The position numbers and the translations under genes are program-made. A DNA stretch of 64,000 nucleotides from Erwinia sp. JUb26. GTDB lineage: Bacteria; Pseudomonadota; Gammaproteobacteria; Enterobacterales; Enterobacteriaceae. The notes beneath the pieces were generated by a model, which saw only the letters and a program-made list of their open reading frames with translations, was not told the DNA's origin and did no database searches. The first letter of the stretch is position 1. Each line of letters begins with the position of its first letter. Positions 50,575 to 58,352 of the stretch are shown piece by piece. Location: positions 186,001-250,000 of the forward strand of contig NZ_RJVB01000001.1 of assembly GCF_003751505.1 (NCBI RefSeq), given 5' to 3'.

Positions 50575-51134
50575 TGGCGCGGCTAATCTGGCTGATGGGT
50601 GCCTCCGGCTCCGGCAAGGACAGTCTGCTGCTGGCGCTGCGTGAGAGCGCCCCGGATAGGGTGGTGGTGGCGCACCGCTATATTACCCGCAGTGCGTCTG
50701 CCGGAGGGGAAAACCATATTGCGCTGAGCGAGCATGAGTTTCTGCGCCGCAGCGAGTTCGGTATGTTTGCCATTGAGTGGCAGGCGCACCAGTTTTACTA
50801 CGCGCTGGGCACCGAGATCGATCTGTGGCTGGCCAGCGGTCTGGACGTGGTGGTCAACGGTTCGCGTCGCCATCTGGCGGTAGCACAGCAGCGCTACGGC
50901 GACCGCCTGCTGCCGGTGTGCCTGCAGGTTTCGCCGGAAGTGCTGGCGAACCGACTTCGTCAGCGCGGGCGCGAGGATGAAAGCGAAATCGCCCGGCGGA
51001 TGCAGCGGGCGGCGGAACCGGTTGCGGCGGGATGCATGACCCTGAACAACGACGGGGCGCTGGAACGGACGCTAAGGGATTTCTCGCTGCTGCTGGCGGA
51101 AGTACCGTACAGGTCGGTTGAGCAGAACAACTAA
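50574..51134 (+). CDS. phnN: PhnN, ribose 1,5-bisphosphate phosphokinase
   Basis: A 186-aa kinase with a guanylate-kinase-like P-loop GASGSGKDS (residues 8-16) and the conserved HRYITR. It makes PRPP from ribose 1,5-bisphosphate, returning the ribose moiety to nucleotide synthesis. It is the last phn gene here: no phnO or phnP follows. PhnP would be needed to open the cyclic 1,2-phosphate made by PhnJ. A 9-bp stem-loop lies 15 bases downstream. Confidence 0.94.
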   Translation: MARLIWLMGASGSGKDSLLLALRESAPDRVVVAHRYITRSASAGGENHIALSEHEFLRRSEFGMFAIEWQAHQFYYALGTEIDLWLASGLDVVVNGSRRHLAVAQQRYGDRLLPVCLQVSPEVLANRLRQRGREDESEIARRMQRAAEPVAAGCMTLNNDGALERTLRDFSLLLAEVPYRSVEQNN

Positions 51135-51149
51135 TAAAACAGTGTTACA

Positions 51150-51177
51150 GCCATCGTGTTTCGTCCTGCACGATGGC
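51150..51177 (+). terminator. Stem-loop after phnN
   Basis: Perfect 9-bp stem GCCATCGTG/CACGATGGC with a 10-base loop, just after the phnN stop. No T-run follows, so termination efficiency is uncertain; it may serve the operon's 3' end. Confidence 0.45.
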
Positions 51178-51198
51178 CACATATTTGAAACTCACTAC

Positions 51199-51247
51199 TG
51201 ATTACTGATTACTGATTACTGATTACTGATTACTGATTACTGATTAC
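51199..51247. repeat. Seven perfect tandem copies of TGATTAC
   Basis: 49 bases of exact 7-bp repeats in the gap between the convergent phnN and flavoenzyme genes. It contains no spacer structure and no coding frame spans it. Seven identical units imply recent slippage or selection. Confidence 0.95.
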
Positions 51248-51311
51248 CTGCTACCTGCAAACTCATGCTGCGGGTTACACGCTAAGAATTACCGCAGGCT
51301 GGGATCGTCCC

Positions 51312-52817
51312 TCAACTGTCGGAGACAACATCCCCGTCCTTCTTCTGTTTGATGTAGCTGTAAAAGCGTTTTTCCGGATCGTAGACCTGGCGAACCTCAT
51401 TCAACCTTTGCCATTTCTCGGCAGAAAAACACTGATTCACCATCTCCGGAGCAACGTCTAAATCAACTTCGTTAATGTAGTAACCTTTCGCGTACGGTTT
51501 GATCGCAGCATTGAGTTTTAGCATCAGCTGCCTGTTCGCCTCGATTTCTGCCTCCGTGGTGCCGATCAGATACCAGGAAATATAGTGCGGTGCCCAGTAG
51601 GTAAAACTGCAAGGCTCCGGCACCGTGGGGTTGGTATCAATCACTGAAAAACCAAAAGAACGCGAATCAACTGCCTCGTTTTCCAACAGTTCGGCCACCA
51701 CCGGCAGCGCCAGTTCAGGCCGATCCGTGAAAAAGGCCGTTTCGCTGGTTCGGCTGGTGCTGTAGGCATCCGTTGCGCCCAGCGCCTGGAATAAATCAAG
51801 GTAGGTCAGCGCCCGGTTATGCACGCTTTGCAGGGTGCAAAGCTCCGGTAACTTGCTGTTATTGAAGATGTCGGCAACCTCCCGCGCTTCCACCTCCGTA
51901 CTGCCAAATGAAATCACGTTAAGCACCAGATGCCAGCGCTGCTCCGATGGCGGTGTACCGGGAGGGGAAAATTTCCCCAGGGCGCCGAGGATCTCCGAGC
52001 GCTGCGCATTGGCCGGCAGCAGCGTCATAATTTCATCCAGCGCGGGTCGCAGGTCCGAGACGGGAAAGTAAAAACTGTTCATGATCGCGCTGGGGGCATC
52101 GTGCAGCTGAAGCCGGTAGCGCAGTACCACGGCGAAAAACCCCGGGCCAACGCCGCGAATGGCCCAGTACAAATCCGGGTTTTCATCCGGCGACGCCATA
52201 ACGATGGAACCGTCGGCCAGCATCACTTCAGCGGCCAGAACCGATCCACACGCCATTCCGTAAGCGGGCATATTCCAGCCCATTCCGCCGCCCAGCAGAA
52301 AACCGCCGAGAGTGACGAATCCGGTATGGGCACCCGGGAACACTAATCCTTTATCATAGGTCGCTTCGTTCAGTTCCTGACTAAGAACGCCAGGCCCTGC
52401 CCAGACGGTTTTAGTCTGTGGATCCAGCTCAATGCTGTTGAAACGCGACATATCAATCGTCACTGCACCGTTACGCAGCGGCGCCAGGGTGATGTTATGC
52501 CCGGAGCTGCGCAGCGCGACCCGGCGACCCGTTTGCTTCGCATACCTCAACAGGATTTGTATATCTTCCCTGTCCTGCGGTTGCCCAATCACATCCGGAA
52601 AACGCATCGGTTTTTTATCGTACCAGGTCATCGCCCAGAACCAGCGGAAATAGCGCGGGTCGGCGTGGCTGATAAATGCGCCCTTGAAGCCTTCCGGCCT
52701 GACAGGATCGCTGCCAGCCGCGAAAGCGGTGACCGGGCGAAGCAGGCCGGAAAACAGCATGCCAACGGCCGCGGCGGCCTTGATAAAATGTCTGCGTGCC
52801 AGTAAAAACGTCTGCAC
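51312..52817 (-). CDS. Secreted FAD-linked oxidoreductase, berberine-bridge-enzyme (BBE) type
   Basis: A 501-aa flavoprotein. The N-terminus is a twin-arginine export signal (ARRHFIK at residues 7-13, then a hydrophobic stretch and AFAA). The FAD_binding_4 domain holds RSSGHN with His107 as the likely covalent FAD anchor, and GGFLLGGGMGW; the C-terminal BBE segment ends with NEVDLDVAPE and YDPEKRF. Members oxidise sugars, alcohols or other small molecules. Start is GTG 52817 with AAGGAG five bases upstream. It is the last gene of a three-gene operon with two c-type cytochromes, so it probably passes electrons to the respiratory chain. Substrate unknown. Confidence 0.85.
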   Translation of the reverse strand: MQTFLLARRHFIKAAAAVGMLFSGLLRPVTAFAAGSDPVRPEGFKGAFISHADPRYFRWFWAMTWYDKKPMRFPDVIGQPQDREDIQILLRYAKQTGRRVALRSSGHNITLAPLRNGAVTIDMSRFNSIELDPQTKTVWAGPGVLSQELNEATYDKGLVFPGAHTGFVTLGGFLLGGGMGWNMPAYGMACGSVLAAEVMLADGSIVMASPDENPDLYWAIRGVGPGFFAVVLRYRLQLHDAPSAIMNSFYFPVSDLRPALDEIMTLLPANAQRSEILGALGKFSPPGTPPSEQRWHLVLNVISFGSTEVEAREVADIFNNSKLPELCTLQSVHNRALTYLDLFQALGATDAYSTSRTSETAFFTDRPELALPVVAELLENEAVDSRSFGFSVIDTNPTVPEPCSFTYWAPHYISWYLIGTTEAEIEANRQLMLKLNAAIKPYAKGYYINEVDLDVAPEMVNQCFSAEKWQRLNEVRQVYDPEKRFYSYIKQKKDGDVVSDS

Positions 52818-52834
52818 AAAGGCTCCTTGTCAGA

Positions 52835-53191
52835 TTACGGATTGGCGGGTGGCAACTGGCTGAAGTATTGAGAAAGCTGGCGGGTATCGTTGTCCGTCAG
52901 GCCGGTGACAACGTTCTGCATCATGCCGTTTTTTCGGCTGCCGTCGCGAAAAGCGTTCAGCTGGCTGCGCAGATAGGGGGCTTTTTGCCCGGCCAGATTG
53001 GGCCATTCCGGGTTCTGGCTAATCCCTCCGGGACCGTGACAACTCATGCAGCGACTGGCCTGTTCGGGCTGCGCCAGAGTCTGGCTCATATCATCCGTGC
53101 CTTGCGGTATCGCCAGTGCCTGCGGTGCAGCGCTAATCGTAATGCCGAGGAGGAACATCCATGTTAGTACGCGGCGGTGATTTTTTTTCAT
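52835..53191 (-). CDS. Periplasmic mono-heme cytochrome c
   Basis: A 118-aa exported protein: basic start, hydrophobic segment and an ALA-type cleavage site around residue 27, then one heme-binding motif CMSCH (Cys48, Cys51, His52). Met residues near the C-terminal half (GMMQNV) could give the sixth iron ligand. Start 53191 is preferred (CGGAG upstream) over the longer frame from 53290, because only then does the signal peptide begin the protein. It lies between the tri-heme cytochrome and the BBE flavoenzyme genes. Confidence 0.85.
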   Translation of the reverse strand: MKKNHRRVLTWMFLLGITISAAPQALAIPQGTDDMSQTLAQPEQASRCMSCHGPGGISQNPEWPNLAGQKAPYLRSQLNAFRDGSRKNGMMQNVVTGLTDNDTRQLSQYFSQLPPANP

Positions 53192-53210
53192 ACCCACTCC
53201 GTTAGTTTTT

Positions 53211-54605
53211 TTAAGGGTTGTGTGCGGCATCAGGGCTCGGTGCTGCCTGGTTCTGACGGACTTCAGACACCTCGGAAGCGGAGACTTCACTGGCCTGATT
53301 GCCCCATGACGATCGAATGAAACTTAATATCTCCGCGATATCCTCGTCGTTAAGCGTATTAGCAAAGGCGGGCATGGAATAGTCCGTCTCATTGTGCTGC
53401 GTTCCAGTATTCGTTGCGCCATTTAGCACGATTTTTATCAGACTGCCGGGGTCGGGGTTATTAACCATGGTATTCAACGCCAGCGCCGGGAATTTATTTT
53501 TGTAGCCCAGTCCGTTTGATAAATGGCAGCCTTCGCAGTGGGATAAATACTGTTTTGCTCCAGTTGGTAATGCTCCACCACGCGTTAATACGTTGAACGT
53601 CGTTAAATCATAATAAGGCTTATCCTGGTTTTTGCTCGGCGAAAGCGATCGCAGATAAGTGGCAATTGCAGAGAGGTCGCCGTCAGACATATATTGCGTG
53701 GAGTGGGTGACGACGTCAGACATCGGGCCAAAGGTCGCGGTTCTTTCCGAACGCCCGGTTTTCAGTAACGCGACGATTTCATCAGCACGCGTTTGCCCCA
53801 GTCCCGAGCGCTGTTCACCGCGTATGGAAGGGACGGAATAACCATCAATAACCTGTCCACCGGATAAAAACTGGCTGCCTTGATGATTATCAAAAGCAAC
53901 TTCCTGCAGCGTGATGGCTCGTGGCGTATGGCAGGCACCGCAGTGACCCAGCCCGGTAACATAATAGGCACCCAGCTCAACCGGGTCTGTCGGCAGGTTA
54001 GCGGTAGCGAGCGGTTTTGGGGCAAAGAGCCAGCGCCACCAGGTCATCGGCCAGCGCAGGGAGAACGGCCAGGGGATCGTGTCCTGCTGGTGGGGAGCAA
54101 CGACCGGCGTGACGCCGTGCATGAAGTAGGCATAAAGCGCGGCCATGTCGTCCTGAGTAATTCGAGAATAAGAGGTCCAGGGCATCGCCGGGTAAAGTGT
54201 ATCACCCGACGGAGCGATACCGTATCTGACCGCTCGTTCAAAATCACCGTATGTGTAGCTGCCAATCCCGGTATTTTTATCCGGCGTGATGTTGGGCGGG
54301 ATCATCCCGCCAATCGGCGAGGCGATCGCTTCACCACCGCTGAATTGCGCTTTGCCGGGTGCCGTATGGCAGGCGACGCAATCTCCCACGCGGGCGAGAT
54401 ACGCTCCGCGTTTAATCTGTTGCTCATTCACCGGCAACGAGATTTTAGCGAGGGGATCGCCCGGCGTGGGCAGAAGAAGGGTGGCAAGCCAGGCAAGAAC
54501 CACCGCGACAATCGCACAGGCAACGACTCCGCTGGCCCAGCGGCATAACCGGGGTGCCGTCGGACATTTGACGTGACTTTTTGTCTTTCCCTGGCCATTT
54601 TTCAT
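53211..54605 (-). CDS. Membrane-anchored tri-heme cytochrome c (alcohol/gluconate dehydrogenase subunit type)
   Basis: A 464-aa protein with one N-terminal membrane segment (about residues 24-46) and three heme motifs: CVACH (76-80), CGACH (near 220) and CEGCH (near 360). This layout matches the cytochrome c subunit of membrane-bound alcohol, gluconate or sorbitol dehydrogenases, which carries electrons from a periplasmic flavin or PQQ enzyme to ubiquinone. Here the usual GMC-type flavin subunit is absent; instead a BBE-type flavoenzyme is encoded. It is the first gene of the operon. The end overlaps no other gene; 19 bases separate it from the mono-heme gene. Confidence 0.88.
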   Translation of the reverse strand: MKNGQGKTKSHVKCPTAPRLCRWASGVVACAIVAVVLAWLATLLLPTPGDPLAKISLPVNEQQIKRGAYLARVGDCVACHTAPGKAQFSGGEAIASPIGGMIPPNITPDKNTGIGSYTYGDFERAVRYGIAPSGDTLYPAMPWTSYSRITQDDMAALYAYFMHGVTPVVAPHQQDTIPWPFSLRWPMTWWRWLFAPKPLATANLPTDPVELGAYYVTGLGHCGACHTPRAITLQEVAFDNHQGSQFLSGGQVIDGYSVPSIRGEQRSGLGQTRADEIVALLKTGRSERTATFGPMSDVVTHSTQYMSDGDLSAIATYLRSLSPSKNQDKPYYDLTTFNVLTRGGALPTGAKQYLSHCEGCHLSNGLGYKNKFPALALNTMVNNPDPGSLIKIVLNGATNTGTQHNETDYSMPAFANTLNDEDIAEILSFIRSSWGNQASEVSASEVSEVRQNQAAPSPDAAHNP

Positions 54606-54831
54606 CGGTTTTTATGCCCTGACTGTTGTTTATCTTTTGCCGTTCAATGATGGTTAATAAATATGACGAGTTTTATTGTTGGAATAAGCCAGTAAGGCGA
54701 ACACTGAATTATCCTGTTGGCTATTTCAGCTTGAAAAACGCAGTGAGTATGTGCCAGTACAGTTCGGTTTTTTAAACCAAAAATGCCAGGGAGTTGAAAT
54801 TCAATTTTATTAGGTTGGTCATGGTTATTTC
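54606..54831. other. Intergenic space, divergent promoter region of the cytochrome operon
   Basis: An AT-rich stretch of about 225 bases. It should contain the promoter of the leftward cytochrome/flavoenzyme operon; no unambiguous -35/-10 pair or operator is recognisable. Confidence 0.35.
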
Positions 54832-55293
54832 ATGTTTTTTACATTTATTCATGCGAGGCGATACGCAAACTTTTATCTACACCGTCGAGTCTTATTCGGT
54901 AATATTTCAGGTATGCAAAAACATATTCACCAGCGCGATCTCGCCGGGCTGCTGGACCGCCTGGCAACCCTGATTTTAGCAAAACACATGACGGGACAGC
55001 AGTTGGTTACGCTGGTAAACTATTTTGCGCAGACGGCGGAATTGTCCGATGTAGAAGCTTTTATCCGTAAACTGGCACAGCGAGTGCCACCGCATAAGGA
55101 GCAGCTGATGACTCTTGCAGAGCAGCTTGAAAAGAAGGGAATGAAGAAAGGAATTCTGCTCGGGGAGCAGCGGGGCAAACGTACAGCTACGCTAAATATT
55201 GCGCGGATGATGCTGCACAATGGGCTGGACCCAGCCACGGTAATGAAGATGACAGGCCTGAGTGAAAACGATCTGGCAGAGATTCCGCTCTGA
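54832..55293 (+). pseudogene. C-terminal fragment of an Rpn-family (YhgA-like) nuclease
   Basis: From about 54913 the frame reads QKHIHQRDLAGLLDRLATLI and continues with the helical C-terminus of Rpn recombination-promoting nucleases (PD-(D/E)XK, about 290-310 aa). Only about 125 residues remain, and the N-terminal nuclease domain with its catalytic residues is absent; the first 27 codons of the open frame are unrelated. So it is a truncated remnant. The GMKKGILLGEQRGKRTATLN segment is the usual C-terminal repeat of the family. Expression is uncertain. Confidence 0.75.
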
Positions 55294-55382
55294 TTTTACC
55301 CCGTTCGCTTTACTGCTTTTCAGTTATGGATTTTTTGTTTACAACACCTGAACTGACGGGTTATGTTTCCTGCCGAACCTTT

Positions 55383-55474
55383 CCAGGGGGAGCCCACCAG
55401 CGGGCTGAGAGTTTGCACATGCAACGGTGCAAAGACCCTTAATACCTGATCCGGATAATGCCGGCGAAGGGATG
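55383..55474 (+). promoter_or_regulatory. TPP riboswitch (THI element)
   Basis: The conserved blocks are all present: GGGGGAGCCC...GGGCTGAGA, then a variable hairpin TTTGCAC/GTGCAAA, then ACCCTTAATACCTGATCCGGATAATGCCGGCGAAGGGA. It lies 92 bases upstream of tenA. In enterobacteria such elements repress expression when thiamine pyrophosphate binds, usually by hiding the ribosome site. Confidence 0.97.
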
Positions 55475-55565
55475 GCGCAACCTGTCTGACTTTTGCCAAC
55501 CTCTGAGCGAGGCGGCCTGAGTATTCACATTCAGTCGCGCTGTCTTTACTTTACAGGACAACACG

Positions 55566-56225
55566 ATGACCGAACGTTTTACCGACACCCTGCGTAACCA
55601 GAATCTGCCAACATGGTCGGCGGCCGTTAATCACCGTTTCGTTGAGGAGCTGGTTACCGGGACCGTTGATGACCGCGTGATGATCAATTACCTGATTCAG
55701 GATCACCGCTTCCTTGACAGCTTCCTGGTGCTGGTGGGTGCTGCGATGGCCAGTGCGGATACCACCGATGCCCGACTGCGTTTTGGCCGCTTCGCCGGCA
55801 TGGTTTCCTCCGAAGAAAATACCTATTTCCTGCGTTCATTTACCGCACTGGGCGTCAGCAAACAGCAGCGCAGCGAGCAGCCGGACACCGTACCGACGGC
55901 CGGCTTTAAAGCCATCATGCGCGAAGCGGCGGGCACCCGCAGCTATGCGGCGGTACTGACGGTGCTGAACGTGGCTGAATGGCTGTACTTTGACTGGGCA
56001 TCTCAGGCTACCCGACCGCTGCCGGAAAACTTCGTTTACGCCGAGTGGGTCACGCTGCACGACAACCCTGATTTCAATGCGTTTGTGGCGTTTATCCGCG
56101 AGGAGCTGGATCGCGTTGGGCCAGCAGAAGCTTCGCAGTGTGAGGACCTTTTCCGCCGCGCGGTGGGGCTGGAGAAAGCGTTTTTTGATGCGGCTTATGA
56201 GCCAATCACGCTGAAAGCCGGGTAA
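55566..56225 (+). CDS. tenA: TenA family protein (thiaminase II-like, probable TenA_E type)
   Basis: A 219-aa all-helical TenA protein. The family hydrolyses amino-HMP or related pyrimidines from degraded thiamine to recover HMP. Residues NYLIQDHRFLDSF and SSEENTYF contribute to the pocket. Where TenA_C enzymes carry the catalytic Cys, this protein reads VLNVAEWLYFDW, with Glu138 and no Cys, which suggests the TenA_E subclass. It is directly downstream of the TPP riboswitch with no other thiamine gene, so it is expressed alone when TPP is low. A short stem CCCGAG/CTCGGG follows the stop and separates it from the convergent citT. Confidence 0.9.
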   Translation: MTERFTDTLRNQNLPTWSAAVNHRFVEELVTGTVDDRVMINYLIQDHRFLDSFLVLVGAAMASADTTDARLRFGRFAGMVSSEENTYFLRSFTALGVSKQQRSEQPDTVPTAGFKAIMREAAGTRSYAAVLTVLNVAEWLYFDWASQATRPLPENFVYAEWVTLHDNPDFNAFVAFIREELDRVGPAEASQCEDLFRRAVGLEKAFFDAAYEPITLKAG

Positions 56226-56312
56226 TGCCAATACAGGATCCCCGAGAAACTCGGGCATCCAAACCGTCTTGAAGAAGGAGGCAGAAAGCCAGTGCGGTCT
56301 GCCCCTGAAACA

Positions 56313-57776
56313 TCAGCTCCACATCGCCAGAATTGGCCAGCCGACCAGCAGCAGCAGTGAAATAAACACTACGCCGAATATCGCGCCCAGCCGCCAGTAA
56401 TCCTTCGATTTAACGTAGCCGCAGCCGTAGATAATCACGCCGGGACCGGTGGCATACGGCGTCAGGCAGCCCATGATGCCGATAGACAGCACCAGCAGGA
56501 TGCACAGGTGCTCCATCGGCACGCCGGGAATGCCTTTACCCACGGCCAGAATCATCGGCAGCATGGTGGCGGTATGCGCCGACAGGCTGGCAAACAGATA
56601 GTGGGCAAAATAGAACACCAGCACCAGCGCCACCACCGTGCCGCTGGGGGAAAAACCCTCCAGATGTTGGCTCATGGTTTGGGCAAACCAGTCGATAAAG
56701 CCGGAGCGGGTCAGGCCATTTGCCATCACCACCAGCGTCGCCAGGTTAACCAGCGTATTCCAGGCGCTGTGGTATTGGGTGATCGCTTTCCACGGCACCA
56801 CGTGCAGCGCCAGCATCAGGGAAACCGCCAGCAGCCCCACCGCCGTGGCGTTGATGATTTTGCCGCCAAATACCCACAGCCCCAGGCTCAGCAGCACCAG
56901 GCCGATCAGCGTGATTTCTTTACGCGTCAGGCGACCCATCTCCTTCAGCGCATCACCCGCCCAGTTCGACACCTCCTCGCTGTGGGTGATCTCAGGCTTA
57001 TAGAGGAGGTAGGACAGCCAGGGCGCAACTACCAGCAGAATGATCCCCACCGGCAGGAAGCTGAGGAACCACTGCAGCCAGCTGATCTGGATACCGGCAA
57101 TTTTACCGACGAACTCCAGGCCCAGCACGTTTGGCGCAGACCCGGTAATAAACATCGACGAGCTGAGGCTGGTGCCGATCACCATCATCCACATCAGGTA
57201 GCCGCCGATCCGCTTTGAGGAGGGATCGTTGGGGAACGATTTAAACAGCGGCGGCAGGTTTTTGATGACGGGGAATACCGTACCGCCGGTTCGCGCGGTG
57301 TTGGACGGGGTAAACGGTGCCAGCATCACGTCGATGATCACGATAGCGTAGCCCAGGGTCAGCGTGCGCTTGCCCATAAACTTGACCATGAACAGCGCAA
57401 TACGGCGCCCCAGGCCGGTAACCTCATAGCCCAGCGCAAAGATAAAGGCGCCAAACACCAGCCAGACCGTTGAACTGGAGAAGCCCGCCAGTCCCCATTT
57501 CAGCGCCTGTTTCCCGGCGTTAAATGTAGGGTCCGCCAACTCGGCGGCATCAAATAAGACGTAATGGCTGCCGATAACGCAGACCGTCACGGCAATAAAA
57601 CTGATGGCGGTTGCCGGGATCGGTTCAAGGATCATCCCAACAATCATCGCCACGAAGACCGCGAAGTAGTGCCAGGCCTGCGGCGGCATGCCGTCAGGGA
57701 CCGGGATCAGCAGCATCACGGCGAGGACTATCAGCGGGGTCAGAGATTTCCATATCTTATCTTTCGCAATGGACAT
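56313..57776 (-). CDS. citT: CitT-like citrate:succinate antiporter (DASS family)
   Basis: A 487-aa inner-membrane protein with about 12-14 hydrophobic segments. The DASS signature is visible: SNTARTGGTVFPV (first substrate loop) and SAHTATMLPM (second loop). In E. coli CitT exchanges external citrate for succinate made in anaerobic citrate fermentation. Last gene of the leftward cit operon, 21 bases after citX, though in E. coli citG lies between them. Confidence 0.93.
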   Translation of the reverse strand: MSIAKDKIWKSLTPLIVLAVMLLIPVPDGMPPQAWHYFAVFVAMIVGMILEPIPATAISFIAVTVCVIGSHYVLFDAAELADPTFNAGKQALKWGLAGFSSSTVWLVFGAFIFALGYEVTGLGRRIALFMVKFMGKRTLTLGYAIVIIDVMLAPFTPSNTARTGGTVFPVIKNLPPLFKSFPNDPSSKRIGGYLMWMMVIGTSLSSSMFITGSAPNVLGLEFVGKIAGIQISWLQWFLSFLPVGIILLVVAPWLSYLLYKPEITHSEEVSNWAGDALKEMGRLTRKEITLIGLVLLSLGLWVFGGKIINATAVGLLAVSLMLALHVVPWKAITQYHSAWNTLVNLATLVVMANGLTRSGFIDWFAQTMSQHLEGFSPSGTVVALVLVFYFAHYLFASLSAHTATMLPMILAVGKGIPGVPMEHLCILLVLSIGIMGCLTPYATGPGVIIYGCGYVKSKDYWRLGAIFGVVFISLLLLVGWPILAMWS

Positions 57777-57797
57777 AATCGATCCTCTGTCAGGGAT

Positions 57798-58349
57798 TTA
57801 ATGTGGGTTAACGGCGTCGGTCATCTGGAGCAGCGCATCCATCTGGCGAAGCAGATCGGTCAGCGGATGCGCGCGGTTGCGGGCGCACACCGAAGCCTCC
57901 TGCTGACACAGCAGGCAGGTGCGGGCGGGCAGGTTGTAGTCTTTGCGCGACAGGATCGCTCCCTGCGGCGTCAGCACGTCAAAATCCCACAGCCTGCCCA
58001 GCGGTGAAGCCTGCTCGAGATCGATCAGTGCGCGCTTCAGCCGGTCGGCGGGAACACTAACCGCCAGCAGACCTTCCGGACCGCTGGGTAGCGCAACGCA
58101 GCGCTGGCGGGTGATTTCCCAGCCGGACGCCGCAAGTAATGGTCGTAACGCCCGCACACCGCGATTAAAAATGCGCCGCGTGAGCGGGCTGTCTTTCACC
58201 GATCCCGGGACCAGCACGGTAAAGGAGATTAGTGTGCTGGCATCCTGCGCCAGCCATTCCTGCTGACGCGCGCGGCGGGCATCCCGGCTGGCCAGCAACT
58301 GCTCCACGGTGATCACGGCGCGGGTGGCCGAGGTGATATAAAGCGGCAT
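57798..58349 (-). CDS. citX: CitX, apo-citrate lyase phosphoribosyl-dephospho-CoA transferase
   Basis: A 183-aa enzyme that transfers the prosthetic group precursor onto the acyl carrier subunit CitD. The signature GRLWDFDV and CLLC motifs are present. It needs 2'-(5''-triphosphoribosyl)-3'-dephospho-CoA, which is made by CitG; no citG gene exists in this operon. The gene starts three bases after citF's stop, so they are coupled. Confidence 0.93.
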   Translation of the reverse strand: MPLYITSATRAVITVEQLLASRDARRARQQEWLAQDASTLISFTVLVPGSVKDSPLTRRIFNRGVRALRPLLAASGWEITRQRCVALPSGPEGLLAVSVPADRLKRALIDLEQASPLGRLWDFDVLTPQGAILSRKDYNLPARTCLLCQQEASVCARNRAHPLTDLLRQMDALLQMTDAVNPH

Positions 58350-58352
58350 GAT

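Noticed and set aside
51199..51247. CRISPR-like array
   Set aside because: Units are 7 bp with no spacers; it is a simple tandem repeat and no cas genes are present.
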